A stretch of 64,000 bases of DNA from Nocardioides sp. NBC_00368 (GCF_036090055.1 NZ_CP107970.1:1738501-1802500); one strand, 5' to 3'; counted from the first letter of the stretch, positions 24,173-33,191 are shown. The notes: generated from the sequence alone by a model not told the origin. Translations and numbers: made by a program.

Positions 24173-24588
24173 CTAACTCCCGTCCGGACTTTCAAGGAAG
24201 ACTTGAAAGGACTTTATCCTCTACAAAATATGAGCCATAGGGCCTATTGGACATAGTTCGATCGGGCTATGTCCACGATGTGTGTGTTTGTGCCCGTCAA
24301 CACCCGGACACGTACACCGGAAGCCCCCATGTACGACTGAGCACCGGGTCGCGCCACTTGCGTCTGCGCTGTCATCCGGCTGTTACCCGCCGTCACAGGT
24401 GCTAACGACGATGTGGGTGACAGGTCACGCATCTGTTGGATATCCGTGTAACGCCTGTGGCGACCGCCACATGATCTTCGCCTGACCCGCTCGACTCGTC
24501 AGAGCTTGGATCCTCCGTGCTCCGCCGGACCGCGCCCGAGACTCGGCCAGGTGACCCCGGGGACCCGCGAGCCGCCTACCCTTGTTCC
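24173..24588. other. 416-base non-coding stretch with several dyads
   Basis: No convincing reading frame. It holds CTTTCAAG-N5-CTTGAAAG (24189-24209), GGACATAG-N10-CTATGTCC (24249-24274), GTGAC-AG-GTCAC (24417-24428), and a tight hairpin TGTGGCG-AC-CGCCACA (24456-24471). The nhaA promoter (-10 TACCCT at 24577) ends it. Because that promoter gives a leaderless nhaA transcript, the dyads between 24249 and 24471 are not an nhaA leader from that start site. They could belong to an upstream promoter or a small RNA. I recognise no riboswitch family. Confidence 0.5.
24189..24209. promoter_or_regulatory. TetR operator CTTTCAAG-N5-CTTGAAAG
   Basis: Perfect inverted repeat with 8-bp arms, 17 bases upstream of the TetR start at 24172. 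It is probably the autoregulatory site. Confidence 0.6.
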
Positions 24589-26472
24589 GTGGGGAAACAG
24601 CAGACCAAGTGCCGGCGTGACGACGACCTGACCGGACAGCTCGGCACCACGCTGCGGCACTTCATGCATCTGGAGTCGACGAGCGCCACGCTGTTGGTGA
24701 TCGCCTCGCTGCTCGCGCTGGCCTGGGCCAACTCACCGTGGTCGCACGGCTACGAGCACCTGTGGGAGACGGTCGTCTCGGTGCGGTTCGGCGACGTCGG
24801 GCTCTCGATGGACCTGCACCACTGGGTCAACGACGGCCTGATGGTGGTCTTCTTCTTCGTCGTCGGCCTGGAGGTACGCCGCGAGCTCGCCGTCGGCGAG
24901 CTCACCGACCGCCGCCGCATGGTGGTGCCGCTGATCGCCGGGGCGGGCGGACTGGCCCTGCCCGCGCTGATCTACCTGCTGCTCAACCCCTCCGGCGAGG
25001 CCGCACGCGGCTGGGGCGTCGTGATCGGCACCGACACCGCGTTCCTGCTCGGCATGCTCGCGCTGGTCGGGCCGGCGGTGTCGACGCAGCTGCGCATCTT
25101 CCTGCTCACGCTGACCGTCATCGACGACATCGTGGCGGTGAGCGTCATCGGGGTGGCCTACACCGACCACCTCGAGGTCGGACCGCTGGTCGTCGCCGGG
25201 CTCGCGCTGGTCGGCATCTTCGTGCTCGACCGGGTCAAGGTGTGGCGGGCCGGGCCCTACGTACTGCTCGTGCTGATCGCCTGGGTGGCCACCCTCGGGG
25301 CCGGCCTGCACGCCTCGATCGCGGGGATGCTGGCCGGGCTCCTGGTGCCGGCCGCCGAGCCGACCCGGGCCCAGATGGAGGTTGCGACCTCTCGGTTCCG
25401 GGCTTTCCGGCAGTCGCCGCTGCCCACGCTGCAGCGCGAGACCCGCGACGAGCTGACCCGCACGATCTCGGTCAACGAGCGGCTCCAGGAGTCGCTGCAC
25501 GTGCCGACGAGCTATCTCATCGTGCCGGTCTTCGCCTTCGCCAACGCCGGCGTCGACCTTCGCGACGGCGTGCTCGGGGAGGCACTGAGCTCGCCCGTGA
25601 CCTGGGGTGTCGTCGCTGGCCTGGTCCTCGGCAAGACCCTCGGCATCGGTGGCGGAGCGCTCGTGGCCACCCGGCTGCGCCTCGGCAGGCTGCCCCAGGG
25701 CGTCGGCGGCGGCCACGTCCTCGGCGGCGCGGCACTCTCGGGCATCGGCTTCACCGTCGCGCTGCTGATCACCACCCTCGCCTTCGACTCCGAGACGCTG
25801 CAGCGCGACGCGGTCGTCGGCGTGCTCCTCTCCGTCGTCCTCGCCTCCGCCCTCGGCTGGCTGATCTTCCAGCTCTCCGCGCGCTTCCTCGGCCAGCGCG
25901 ACGCGGCGCTGCCCAAGGTGCTCGCGACCCCGGTCGACCCGGAGCGCGACCACATCTACGGCGACGTGGACGCCGAGGTGACCCTGCTCGAGTACCTCGA
26001 CTACGAGTGCCCCTTCTGCGCCCGCGCCACCGGCACCGCCAACGAGGTCCGCGACTACTTCGGGCCCCGGATCCGCTACGTCGTACGCCACCTCCCGCTC
26101 CCGCAGCACCCGCACGCCGAGCTGGCCGCGGTCGCCGCCGAGGCCGCCGCACGGCAGGGCCGGTTCTGGGAGATGCACAAGCACCTCTTCGACCATCAGA
26201 ACGAGCTCGAGCACAAGGATCTGGCCGGCTACGCCGGTGTCCTCGGGCTCGACGTGGAGCAGTTCCTCCGCGACCTGGAGGATCCGGCGCTGGCCGAGCA
26301 CGTCCGCGAGGACATGGCCTCGGCCAACGACAGCGGCGCCCGCGGCACCCCGACGTTCTTCGTCGGGTCGCACCGCCACGAGGGCCGCTACGACGCCCGC
26401 ACGCTCATCGCCGAGCTGGAGCGCGCCGCCACCGGTGAGTCCGCGCGGTTGGGGATGCGCTCGCGTCGTTAG
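24589..26472 (+). CDS. nhaA: Na+/H+ antiporter NhaA fused to a DsbA-like thioredoxin domain
   Basis: A 627-residue fusion. Residues about 15-425 are Nha[20 protein letters not shown] near TM2, [12 protein letters not shown], the ion-binding Asp pair in VIDDIVAVS, and [10 protein letters not shown]. Residues about 445-620 are a DsbA/thioredoxin-like domain with [15 protein letters not shown] (CPFC active site) and the cis-Pro region RGTPTFFVG. NhaA extrudes Na+ in exchange for H+. NhaA proteins with this C-terminal domain are known in actinobacteria; the redox domain's role is not settled. The GTG at 24589 is chosen because TACCCT (24577-24582) ends 6 bases before it; a longer in-frame start at 24517 is possible. 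The 3' end overlaps the doxX gene by 4 bases. Confidence 0.9.
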   Translation: MGKQQTKCRRDDDLTGQLGTTLRHFMHLESTSATLLVIASLLALAWANSPWSHGYEHLWETVVSVRFGDVGLSMDLHHWVNDGLMVVFFFVVGLEVRRELAVGELTDRRRMVVPLIAGAGGLALPALIYLLLNPSGEAARGWGVVIGTDTAFLLGMLALVGPAVSTQLRIFLLTLTVIDDIVAVSVIGVAYTDHLEVGPLVVAGLALVGIFVLDRVKVWRAGPYVLLVLIAWVATLGAGLHASIAGMLAGLLVPAAEPTRAQMEVATSRFRAFRQSPLPTLQRETRDELTRTISVNERLQESLHVPTSYLIVPVFAFANAGVDLRDGVLGEALSSPVTWGVVAGLVLGKTLGIGGGALVATRLRLGRLPQGVGGGHVLGGAALSGIGFTVALLITTLAFDSETLQRDAVVGVLLSVVLASALGWLIFQLSARFLGQRDAALPKVLATPVDPERDHIYGDVDAEVTLLEYLDYECPFCARATGTANEVRDYFGPRIRYVVRHLPLPQHPHAELAAVAAEAAARQGRFWEMHKHLFDHQNELEHKDLAGYAGVLGLDVEQFLRDLEDPALAEHVREDMASANDSGARGTPTFFVGSHRHEGRYDARTLIAELERAATGESARLGMRSRR

Positions 26473-27008
26473 GCGTCCGTGTCGCCGGCCGGCTCGGCGT
26501 CCTCGGCCCGCGCGTCCTGACGCTTCGGCCGCCAGAAGGCGGCGAGGAGGAGGGCGGTGCCGAGCACACCGCCGCCGAGCGCCACCGCGCCGCCGATCCA
26601 GCCGTCGTAGACGATGCCGAGAGCGGAGTCGAGCGAGATCGTCCCGGGGCCGGTGACGCCGAGCACGACCGCGACGACGGCCAGGATCATGACGTACTCC
26701 CAGCCCTCCTTGAAGACGAAGAACCCGTTGGGCCGGTGCGCGAGCAGGGCGGCGACGAGCATGACCCCGACCACGCCGGCCGCGGCGAGCGGGGTGATCA
26801 GACCCAGGATCAGCAGGACACCGGCACCGATCTCGGTCACCACGCTGGCCCAGGCCTGGAGCCTGCCGTGACGCAGTCCGAGACTCTCGAACCAGCCGGC
26901 GGTGCCGGCGATCTTGCCGCCCCCGCGCCAGTGGTTGACGCCGTGGGCGATCATCGTTCCGCCCACGGCGAGGCGGAGCAGCATCAGGGCCAGGTCGACG
27001 GGGTCCAT
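26469..27008 (-). CDS. DoxX-family membrane protein
   Basis: A 179-residue membrane protein with four hydrophobic helices ([20 protein letters not shown], then [20 protein letters not shown] and two more) and a short acidic C-terminal tail. DoxX proteins are associated with quinone or redox partners, but the role of most is unknown. The ATG at 27008 gives the usual DoxX start. It is convergent with nhaA and overlaps its stop. Confidence 0.82.
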   Translation of the reverse strand: MDPVDLALMLLRLAVGGTMIAHGVNHWRGGGKIAGTAGWFESLGLRHGRLQAWASVVTEIGAGVLLILGLITPLAAAGVVGVMLVAALLAHRPNGFFVFKEGWEYVMILAVVAVVLGVTGPGTISLDSALGIVYDGWIGGAVALGGGVLGTALLLAAFWRPKRQDARAEDAEPAGDTDA

Positions 27009-27099
27009 CAGGGGTTTTCCTAGCTGTTGTGGGACTGGTCGGCCCAGCCTAGGAGGAGGCCGGGCACGATGCACGAAGGGACACCGTAGGCTCACCCGG

Positions 27100-27966
27100 A
27101 TGCTGCTGCTCGGAGTCACCCTCGCCCTGGGCTCGGCGGTCGCCCACGCCGCCTGGAACACGGCGTCGAAGACCATCGCCCCCGCCGGCCGACAGGCGCT
27201 GTGGGCGGTGGCGATCGTGGAGTGCTGCCTGGTCGTCACGGTCACTGCGGTGGTGATGATCGTGCGCGGCCACGGCATCGCGGTCACGGGCGAGCTCCTC
27301 CTGCTCTCGCTCGGCAGCACCGCCATGCACGCACTGACCATGGGTCTGGTCCAGGTCGCCTACCAGGACTTCGACGTCAGCCAGATCTACCCGCTCTCCC
27401 GCGGTCTCGCACCCGTGGTCGTGGCGCTCACCGGCATGGTCGTGCTCGGGCAGTGGCTGAGCTGGGCGCAATGGGGTGGCGTACTCCTAATGGCGGCGGC
27501 GGTCGGGGCGCTGCTCTTCGAGACCGTCCGCACCCGGGGCTCACTGCAGGCGAAACCGCTGCTGTGGTCGGCGTGGATCGCGGTCTCGATCGCCGGCTAC
27601 ACGACCTACGACGGGTGGGCGGTCGTCGAGCGCGGCCTCGACCCGATCGCCTACTACGCGGTCGGCACGGTGATCCAGGTGGCGCTGTGGAGCGTGATCG
27701 TGCGGGGCAAGTACGCCGAGGGGCTGCGCCAGCTCCGGATCCACGCGCGGACCGTGGCCGTGCTGGCAGTGCTGATCCCCACCTCGTACGTCCTCAGCCT
27801 CTACGCCACCCTGCACGCCCCGGTCTCGCTGGTGGCGGCGGTGCGCAGCTCGAGCCTGATCTGGGTCGCGCTCTCCGCGGCGCTTGTCCTGCGCGAGCCG
27901 ATCGGGAGGGTACGCGTCACCGCGACGGTCCTCGCCGCCGCGGCCGTGGTGGCGATGGTGGTCTGA
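27100..27966 (+). CDS. EamA-family (drug/metabolite) transporter
   Basis: A 288-residue membrane protein with ten hydrophobic segments arranged as two EamA repeats (about 1-140 and 150-288). It has AHAAWNTASKTIAP in the first helix and YPLSRGLAPVVVALTGMVVLG at the end of the first repeat. Such proteins export amino acids or metabolites; the substrate is unknown. TAGGCT (27087-27092) lies 7 bases before the ATG, so the mRNA is probably leaderless. It ends 3 bases before the convergent TetR stop. Confidence 0.87.
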   Translation: MLLLGVTLALGSAVAHAAWNTASKTIAPAGRQALWAVAIVECCLVVTVTAVVMIVRGHGIAVTGELLLLSLGSTAMHALTMGLVQVAYQDFDVSQIYPLSRGLAPVVVALTGMVVLGQWLSWAQWGGVLLMAAAVGALLFETVRTRGSLQAKPLLWSAWIAVSIAGYTTYDGWAVVERGLDPIAYYAVGTVIQVALWSVIVRGKYAEGLRQLRIHARTVAVLAVLIPTSYVLSLYATLHAPVSLVAAVRSSSLIWVALSAALVLREPIGRVRVTATVLAAAAVVAMVV

Positions 27967-27969
27967 GCC

Positions 27970-28605
27970 CTAGGCGTTCGAGGGGGCGAGCAACATCGGC
28001 ATCAGCCCGACGACCTGGGTCCGCAGGTCCTCCAGGGCGCCGTCGCGACCGTTGAGGTGGCCCAGCAGCGCCTGCTGGAAGATGCCGTCGAACATCCCGT
28101 AGGCCACCGGCGCGGCGATCGCGGGCTCGGCGCCGGCGAGCGAGGCGTAGCGGTCCACGATCCGCGCGATCATGTCTTCCAGGCTCTGGTCGATCTGGGT
28201 GACCGCCTCGCGCAGGCTCTCCTCGAACATCGACTGCGAGCGCAGGTCGTACCAGAGCCGGTGCATCGCGGCCTCCTCGACGATCGTCTCGACGAGCTTG
28301 TCGCCGAACCGCTCGGCGAGGTCGTCAGGTGAGGTCGCCTCGGCCACCACGCCGTCGTAGCGGTGGACGCAGGTCTCCTTGTAGTAGCGCACGCAGTAGA
28401 CGATCAGCTCGAGCTTGTCGTTGAAGTAGTAGTGCACGACGCCGTGGCTGAACTCGGAGTTGTTGGCGATCTCGCGCAGGCTGGCCCGCGCGTAGCCCAG
28501 CTCCCCCAACGTACGCAGCGCGGACTCGGCGAGCGCCTTGCGGCGTTCGTCGTGCTTGTCGGCGGGCGTGCGGCGAGACGCCTTCGGAGCGGCGACCTGG
28601 GTCAT
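27970..28605 (-). CDS. TetR-family transcriptional regulator
   Basis: A 211-residue TetR regulator (HTH about 15-65: RTLGELGYARASLREIANNS, then GVVHYYFNDKLELI). The C-terminal domain begins with CVRYYKETCVHRYDG. The ATG at 28605 follows TATCGT by 8 bases, suggesting a leaderless mRNA; the longer upstream frame is unlikely. It is divergent from the SDR/saccharopine-dehydrogenase-like/acyl-CoA-ligase operon. The three half-sites GTCAAGA/TCTTGAC at 28670-28698 are its likely targets. The ligand may be an acyl-CoA made by that ligase (inferred). Confidence 0.9.
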   Translation of the reverse strand: MTQVAAPKASRRTPADKHDERRKALAESALRTLGELGYARASLREIANNSEFSHGVVHYYFNDKLELIVYCVRYYKETCVHRYDGVVAEATSPDDLAERFGDKLVETIVEEAAMHRLWYDLRSQSMFEESLREAVTQIDQSLEDMIARIVDRYASLAGAEPAIAAPVAYGMFDGIFQQALLGHLNGRDGALEDLRTQVVGLMPMLLAPSNA

Positions 28606-28669
28606 GGGCCGCAACGATACCCCCTCTCGCACGCCTTCCGGTGCCATCCGGACCATTTTCTGGTCAATC

Positions 28670-28698
28670 GTCAAGAGAAATCTTGACACTCGTCAAGA
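28670..28698. promoter_or_regulatory. Three-half-site TetR operator
   Basis: GTCAAGA (28670-28676)-N4-TCTTGAC (28681-28687)-N4-GTCAAGA (28692-28698). Two perfect palindromes share the central half-site, each centre 11 bp apart. It is located between the TetR gene and the SDR operon it probably represses. Confidence 0.65.
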
Positions 28699-28755
28699 TT
28701 CGCGATTGTCTGTGAGCCCGATCACAGCGACATCACAGCGACGAAGGAGTCACAG

Positions 28756-29538
28756 ATGACCGATCTGAGTGGACGCACAGCACTCGTCACCGGCGGTGCC
28801 CAAGGCCTGGGCGAGGGAATGGCCCGAGCTCTCGCAGCGGCCGGTGCCAAGGTGGCCGTCGCTGACGTGAAGGACGACCAGGGCGCGAAGGTGGCCGAGT
28901 CGATCGACGGCACCTTCGTGCACCTCGACGTCACCGACGACGCCTCCTGGGAGGCGGGCGCGGCCGCGGCCGTCGACGGCCTCGGTGGGCTCGACATCCT
29001 GGTCAACAACGCCGGGGTGGAGATCACCAGCCTCGTCACCGAGCTCGACCCCGCCGACATCAAGAAGATGCTCGAGGTCAACGTGCTCGGCACCGCCCTC
29101 GGCCTCAAGCACGGGCTGCGGACGATGCGGCCCGGCGGCGTCGCCGGCAACGGCGGCGTGATCGTCAACGTCGCCTCGGTCGCGGCGACCATCGCCTTCC
29201 CCGGCATCTCGGTCTACTCGGCCACCAAGAGCGCCGTCGACCGGCTGACCCGCGTGGCGGCGATGGAGAGCGGCAAGCTCGGCTACGGCGTACGCGTCAA
29301 CTGCATCTACCCCGGACTGGTTCCGACCGAGATGGGTGCCGGGCTGGCCAACGACGTCGCCCAGCTCGGTCTCTTCGAGTCTCCGGAGGCAGCCGTCGGC
29401 GGCGTCGTCGAGCTGACCCCGTCGGGACGCCTCGGCACGGTCGAGGACATGGCCGACGCGGTCGTCTTCCTCGCCTCGGACCAGGCGAAGTTCATCAACG
29501 GAGTCGGCCTTCCGGTCGACGGTGGAATGGGGATGTGA
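28756..29538 (+). CDS. SDR-family oxidoreductase
   Basis: A 260-residue classical SDR. Cofactor motif ALVTGGAQGLGEGMARA, the acidic VADVKDD (NAD preference), NNAG, catalytic Ser in NVASVAATIAF and YSATK. The C-terminus ends INGVGLPVDGGMGM. First gene of a three-gene operon; GAAGGAG precedes the ATG. It probably oxidises a hydroxyl on the compound that the ligase activates with CoA. The substrate is unknown. Confidence 0.9.
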   Translation: MTDLSGRTALVTGGAQGLGEGMARALAAAGAKVAVADVKDDQGAKVAESIDGTFVHLDVTDDASWEAGAAAAVDGLGGLDILVNNAGVEITSLVTELDPADIKKMLEVNVLGTALGLKHGLRTMRPGGVAGNGGVIVNVASVAATIAFPGISVYSATKSAVDRLTRVAAMESGKLGYGVRVNCIYPGLVPTEMGAGLANDVAQLGLFESPEAAVGGVVELTPSGRLGTVEDMADAVVFLASDQAKFINGVGLPVDGGMGM

Positions 29539-30674
29539 CCATGAGTGACAACAAGCCCGTCGTCGTCTACGGCGCCTCCGGCTACACCGGCCGGCTGGTC
29601 TGTGAATACCTGCGCGAGCTCGGGGTGCCGTTCGTGGCCGCCGGCCGCTCCAAGGACAAGCTGGTCGACTCGATGACCTCCCATGTCCCAGGCATCGAGA
29701 CCGCCGACTACGAGATCGCCGAGGTCGAGCACACCGTCGAGGCGCTCACCGAGCTGCTCACCGGCGCGCGCGTCGTCCTCAACACCGTCGGCCCGTTCTC
29801 CCAGTACGGGCCGGAGGTCGTCGAGGCCGCCCTGGCCGCCGGGGTCCACTACACCGACACCACCGGCGAGCAGGACTGGCTGATCACCTGCGACGAGAAG
29901 TACGGCGCCGACTACGCGGAGAAGGGGCTGCTGCTCGCGCCGGGGATCGCGCAGATGTACACCACCGGCGAGATCGCCGCCGAGATCTGCCTCGAGCAGC
30001 CCGGCCTCGACACCCTCGACATCGCGGTCTTCTGGGGCGGCTCCCCCACCATCGCCTCGACCCGCACGATCCTGGTCAACGCGGCCACCTCGAAGGCGCA
30101 CTACCTGGAGCAGAACGCGTACGTCGAGTTCGACCCGACCGCAGGGCTGGTCCCGCTCGTGGTGCCAGGTCAGCACGAGCTCGCGCTCTCGCTGCCGTGG
30201 GGAGGCACCTCGCACCCGGTCTGGTACCGGCGCGACCCGAAGGTGGCCAGCTGCAAGGCGCAGGGCGGAGTCTTCAACGCCGCCCTGATGAACGGGGTGC
30301 CGCAGATCGTCGCGGGCGCGCTGGAGGCGACCAAGGACATGGACCCCGAGCAGCGCGACGAGGCGCTGACCGCCACCGCGGCCCAGGTGATGAACCAGAT
30401 GCCGCCGCGCGAGAACCCGCGGCTCAACAAGTCGCTCGACTCGGTGCACGCCTCCGGTCCGCTCGGCCGCGCGCACTGCGTCATCCACGGCAACCAGAAC
30501 TACAAGCAGACCGGGCTGCTGCAGGCGTACGTCGCCTACTCGCTGCTGCAGCAGCCGCCCCGCCGGGTGGGCTTCGCCTCGGGCTGCCAGGCGTTCGGCC
30601 ACCGCGAGCTCCTCGGCCAGCTGCAGGCCTTCGGGCTGGTCTCGGAGCCGGTCGTCACCCGGCAGCGCGGCTGA
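29535..30674 (+). CDS. Saccharopine-dehydrogenase-like NAD(P)-binding protein
   Basis: A 379-residue protein of the saccharopine dehydrogenase/trans-acting enoyl-reductase superfamily. Rossmann start VVVYGASGYTGRLVCEYL, then VLNTVGPFSQYGPEVVEAAL and the TDTTGEQDWL block typical of the family. It is not a lysine-pathway enzyme by context. The GTG at 29535 overlaps the SDR stop (GTGA); an ATG six bases further is an alternative. It is probably an oxidoreductase acting on the same substrate as its neighbours, but its reaction is not known to me. Confidence 0.82.
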   Translation: MTMSDNKPVVVYGASGYTGRLVCEYLRELGVPFVAAGRSKDKLVDSMTSHVPGIETADYEIAEVEHTVEALTELLTGARVVLNTVGPFSQYGPEVVEAALAAGVHYTDTTGEQDWLITCDEKYGADYAEKGLLLAPGIAQMYTTGEIAAEICLEQPGLDTLDIAVFWGGSPTIASTRTILVNAATSKAHYLEQNAYVEFDPTAGLVPLVVPGQHELALSLPWGGTSHPVWYRRDPKVASCKAQGGVFNAALMNGVPQIVAGALEATKDMDPEQRDEALTATAAQVMNQMPPRENPRLNKSLDSVHASGPLGRAHCVIHGNQNYKQTGLLQAYVAYSLLQQPPRRVGFASGCQAFGHRELLGQLQAFGLVSEPVVTRQRG

Positions 30675-30684
30675 GGGGGCGCCG

Positions 30685-32298
30685 ATGCGGCTCGTCGACT
30701 ACCTGGACAAGGGCGCCTCGCTCGGAGGCGACGCGCCCTGTCTCGTCTGCGGCGAGGACACCTGGACGTACGCCGAGGTCGTCGATCTCTCGGTACGTGT
30801 CGCCGCGGGCCTCCAGGCCCGCGGCGTCGCGCCGGGGGCGAAGGTCGCCATCCTCTCGGCCAACGACCCGGTCGCCTTCGCCTCCGTCTTCGGGATCAGC
30901 CGCGCAGGCGGCGTCTGGTGCCCGATCAACCCGCGCAGCGAGGCGGCGGAGAACCGGGAGCTCCTCGACCTGTTCGGCTGCTCGGCGCTGATCTTCCAGT
31001 CGGCCTTCGCCGGCCTGGTCGACCAGATCCGTGGCGACCTCCCGGACCTGACCACCCTGGTCTGCCTCGACGCGACCCACGACTGGGCGATCGGCTGGGA
31101 CGACTTCCTCGGCTCCCCCGACGGGTTCGAGCCCGTCGAGGTCGAGGACAACCTGGCCATGGTCGTCGGCACCGGCGGGACCACGGGGCGACCCAAGGGC
31201 GTCATGCTCACCGGCACCAACCTGGAGATCATGTCGGCGATCACGCTGATGGCCTACCCGTGGCCGGGGGCGCCGACGCGCCCGACCTATCTCGCGCTCG
31301 CACCGCTCACCCACGCCGCCGGGGTGCTGTGCTTCCCGGTGCTGTGCCTGGGCGGGACGATCGTGGTGATGCGTACGCCGGACGTGGGCGCGTTCCTCGA
31401 GCACATCGAGCGTCACCACGTCACCCACACGTTCCTGCCACCGACGCTGATCTACCTGGTGCTGGACCATCCGGCGCTGTCGTCGACCGACCTGAGGTCG
31501 CTGCGCTGCTTCTGGTACGGAGCGGCGCCGATGTCGGCGACCCGTCTGGAGGAGGCGCTGACCCGGATCGGTCCGGTGATGGCGCAGCTGTTCGGCCAGA
31601 CCGAGGCGCCGATGATGATCGCGACCATGTCGCCCGCCGACCACTTCCACGCCGACGGGACGGTCGCCACCGAGCGCCTCTCCTCGGCCGGTCGTCCGGC
31701 GCCGCTGGTGACCGTGTCGATCATGGGCGAGCGCGGCACGCTGCTCGGCTCCGGGGAGCGGGGCGAGATCGTCGTACGCAGCTCCCTGGTCATGCGCGGC
31801 TACCTCGACAACCCCGAGGCCACCGCCGAGGCGAGCGCGCACGGCTGGCACCACACCGGCGACATCGGCTTCCTCGACGAGGACGGCTTCCTGCACATCG
31901 TCGACCGCGCCAAGGACATGGTGATCACCGGCGGCTTCAACGTCTACTCCACCGAGGTCGAGCAGGCGCTGATGACGCATCCCTCGATCGCCGACTGCGC
32001 GGTGGTCGGGCTGCCCGACGAGAAGTGGGGTGAGCGTGTCACCGCCGTCGTCCTCCCCCGGCCAGGCGCCGAGGTCGACGTCGCCGAACTGAAGGCGTAC
32101 GTCAAGGAGCGCATCGGCGCGGTCAAGACCCCCAAGCAGATCGAGGTCTGGCCGGACCTGCCGCGCTCGAAGGTCGGCAAGGTGCTCAAGACCGAGATCA
32201 AGAAAAGCCTTGCCGGTGGTGCCGAGTCGGCGCATCTGCCCCCGTGCCTCGCGAAGCGAAGCGAGCGAGAGGGGGCGGATGCGCCGACTCGGCCGTAA
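30685..32298 (+). CDS. Acyl-CoA ligase (AMP-dependent synthetase), tail encoded by a hairpin
   Basis: A 537-residue ANL-family ligase that adenylates a carboxylic acid and transfers it to CoA. P-loop VGTGGTTGRPKGVMLT, A5 region LFGQTEAPMM, A7 HTGDIGFLDEDGFL, A8 DRAKDMVITGGFNVYSTEVE and the catalytic Lys in LPRSKVGKVLKTEI are all present. After that normal family end, about 25 extra residues are encoded inside a large inverted repeat (32221-32293), so the true C-terminus has been extended across a hairpin. The fatty, aromatic or steroid-like acid used is unknown. Confidence 0.9.
   Translation: MRLVDYLDKGASLGGDAPCLVCGEDTWTYAEVVDLSVRVAAGLQARGVAPGAKVAILSANDPVAFASVFGISRAGGVWCPINPRSEAAENRELLDLFGCSALIFQSAFAGLVDQIRGDLPDLTTLVCLDATHDWAIGWDDFLGSPDGFEPVEVEDNLAMVVGTGGTTGRPKGVMLTGTNLEIMSAITLMAYPWPGAPTRPTYLALAPLTHAAGVLCFPVLCLGGTIVVMRTPDVGAFLEHIERHHVTHTFLPPTLIYLVLDHPALSSTDLRSLRCFWYGAAPMSATRLEEALTRIGPVMAQLFGQTEAPMMIATMSPADHFHADGTVATERLSSAGRPAPLVTVSIMGERGTLLGSGERGEIVVRSSLVMRGYLDNPEATAEASAHGWHHTGDIGFLDEDGFLHIVDRAKDMVITGGFNVYSTEVEQALMTHPSIADCAVVGLPDEKWGERVTAVVLPRPGAEVDVAELKAYVKERIGAVKTPKQIEVWPDLPRSKVGKVLKTEIKKSLAGGAESAHLPPCLAKRSEREGADAPTRP
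32221..32293. terminator. 23-bp inverted repeat inside the ligase C-terminal codons
   Basis: The 23-base arms 32221-32243 and 32271-32293 pair with a single mismatch (first bases GCCGAGTCGGCGCATC, last bases GATGCGCCGACTCGGC) around a 27-base loop containing GCGAAGCGAAGCGAG. The stop codon TAA (32296-32298) is just beyond. It probably acts as a bidirectional terminator between convergent genes although it is translated. Confidence 0.65.
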
Positions 32299-32317
32299 AG
32301 CGTTGAGCCGTAATCGA

Positions 32318-32569
32318 TCAGCGCCACACGACGAACAGCGAGTAGTCGTCGAACGGCGACTCGGAGCCGTCGCAGCGCCACTTCTCGATCTGCCCGGCGT
32401 ACCACATCTGCTGGCCGGCGGCCGCACAGTCGTCCTGCCAGTAGAAGTCGCGGCCGGTGTACTCCCAGCCGTCCTCATCGGTGGCTGCCGAGGCCGAGCT
32501 CGCCAGGGCACCCCCGGCGATCAGGGCGGCGGCGAGCGGGGCGGCGGCGGCGATGCGGATGAGCTTCAT
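32318..32569 (-). CDS. Small secreted protein, unknown function
   Basis: An 83-residue precursor with a clean signal peptide (MKLIRIAAAAPLAAALIAGG, then ALASSASA) and a mature part of about 55 residues rich in Trp, Tyr and Asp. Two Cys (DDCAAAG and KWRCDG) could form a disulfide. AAGGAGAT precedes the ATG at 32569. I do not recognise a family; small exported proteins with this Cys/Trp layout are common in actinobacteria. It is convergent with the acyl-CoA ligase. Confidence 0.75.
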   Translation of the reverse strand: MKLIRIAAAAPLAAALIAGGALASSASAATDEDGWEYTGRDFYWQDDCAAAGQQMWYAGQIEKWRCDGSESPFDDYSLFVVWR

Positions 32570-32660
32570 GATGATCTCCTTGGTGGGTGTTCGGATCGGA
32601 CACCCACCACGTTCCGCCTCGCCGCTGTCAGAAAAGTCCCCCATCACTCACCGTTTTCTG

Positions 32661-33191
32661 TCAATACCTTCCGTCTGCGTTCGTTTGCTCCGGAAACGCC
32701 GAGGGCTCCGCGGCGTACGCGACCATCCACGTCGGCTCGATGGTGGCGTACACGACGCCGGGCCCCTCCCAGGTCTGCGGGTCGGAGCCGTAGAACTCGG
32801 TGAAGTAGGCGTTGTGGGCCTCGAACTCAGCCCCCTCCGAGACCACGTGTGCCAGTCCGTGGGTGAAGACGCCGATGCGCTCACCGTCGACATGGGTCGC
32901 GCTGACTGCCGGACGGGCCAGCATGTGCTTGGCCTTGATGGCGGTGGGCGAGGTCCCGAACAGCCAACGACCGTGCAGGAAGTGGCCGTCGACACAGCTC
33001 GTCCGCGGCTCGCCGCGAGCGGTCACGGTGGCCAGCACCAGCACCTTCATGCCGGTCAGCTCGGTGACGAGCTGACGGGCGTTCAGGCGCTGGTCATCGT
33101 TGACGATGCCGGTCAGATGGCCGCTCGCGCGGCCGATCGAGGCGTCCAGGAGGCGTTGCAGGTCGGCGATCTCTTCGTCTGTCTCGTGCAC
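32661..33191 (-). CDS. Pyridoxamine-5'-phosphate-oxidase-like (split-barrel) protein
   Basis: A 176-residue FMN- or F420-binding split-barrel protein. VLATVTARGEPRTSCVDGHF followed by GRWLFGTSPTAIKAKHMLARP matches the family core. An N-terminal 40-residue helical segment precedes it. Such proteins reduce or bind small molecules; the activity is not predictable. The start is a GTG at 33191, with no clear Shine-Dalgarno. It lies 49 bases downstream of the thioesterase gene and may be part of that operon. Confidence 0.82.
   Translation of the reverse strand: MHETDEEIADLQRLLDASIGRASGHLTGIVNDDQRLNARQLVTELTGMKVLVLATVTARGEPRTSCVDGHFLHGRWLFGTSPTAIKAKHMLARPAVSATHVDGERIGVFTHGLAHVVSEGAEFEAHNAYFTEFYGSDPQTWEGPGVVYATIEPTWMVAYAAEPSAFPEQTNADGRY

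Noticed and set aside
24277..24588. Na+ or Li+ riboswitch before nhaA
   Set aside because: The region has hairpins but I see no match to a known riboswitch core, and the -10 at 24577 would give a leaderless mRNA. Left as an unexplained stretch.
28756..30674. Saccharopine-dehydrogenase-like gene as part of lysine metabolism
   Set aside because: It is coupled to an SDR and an acyl-CoA ligase under a TetR operator; no lysine gene is adjacent.
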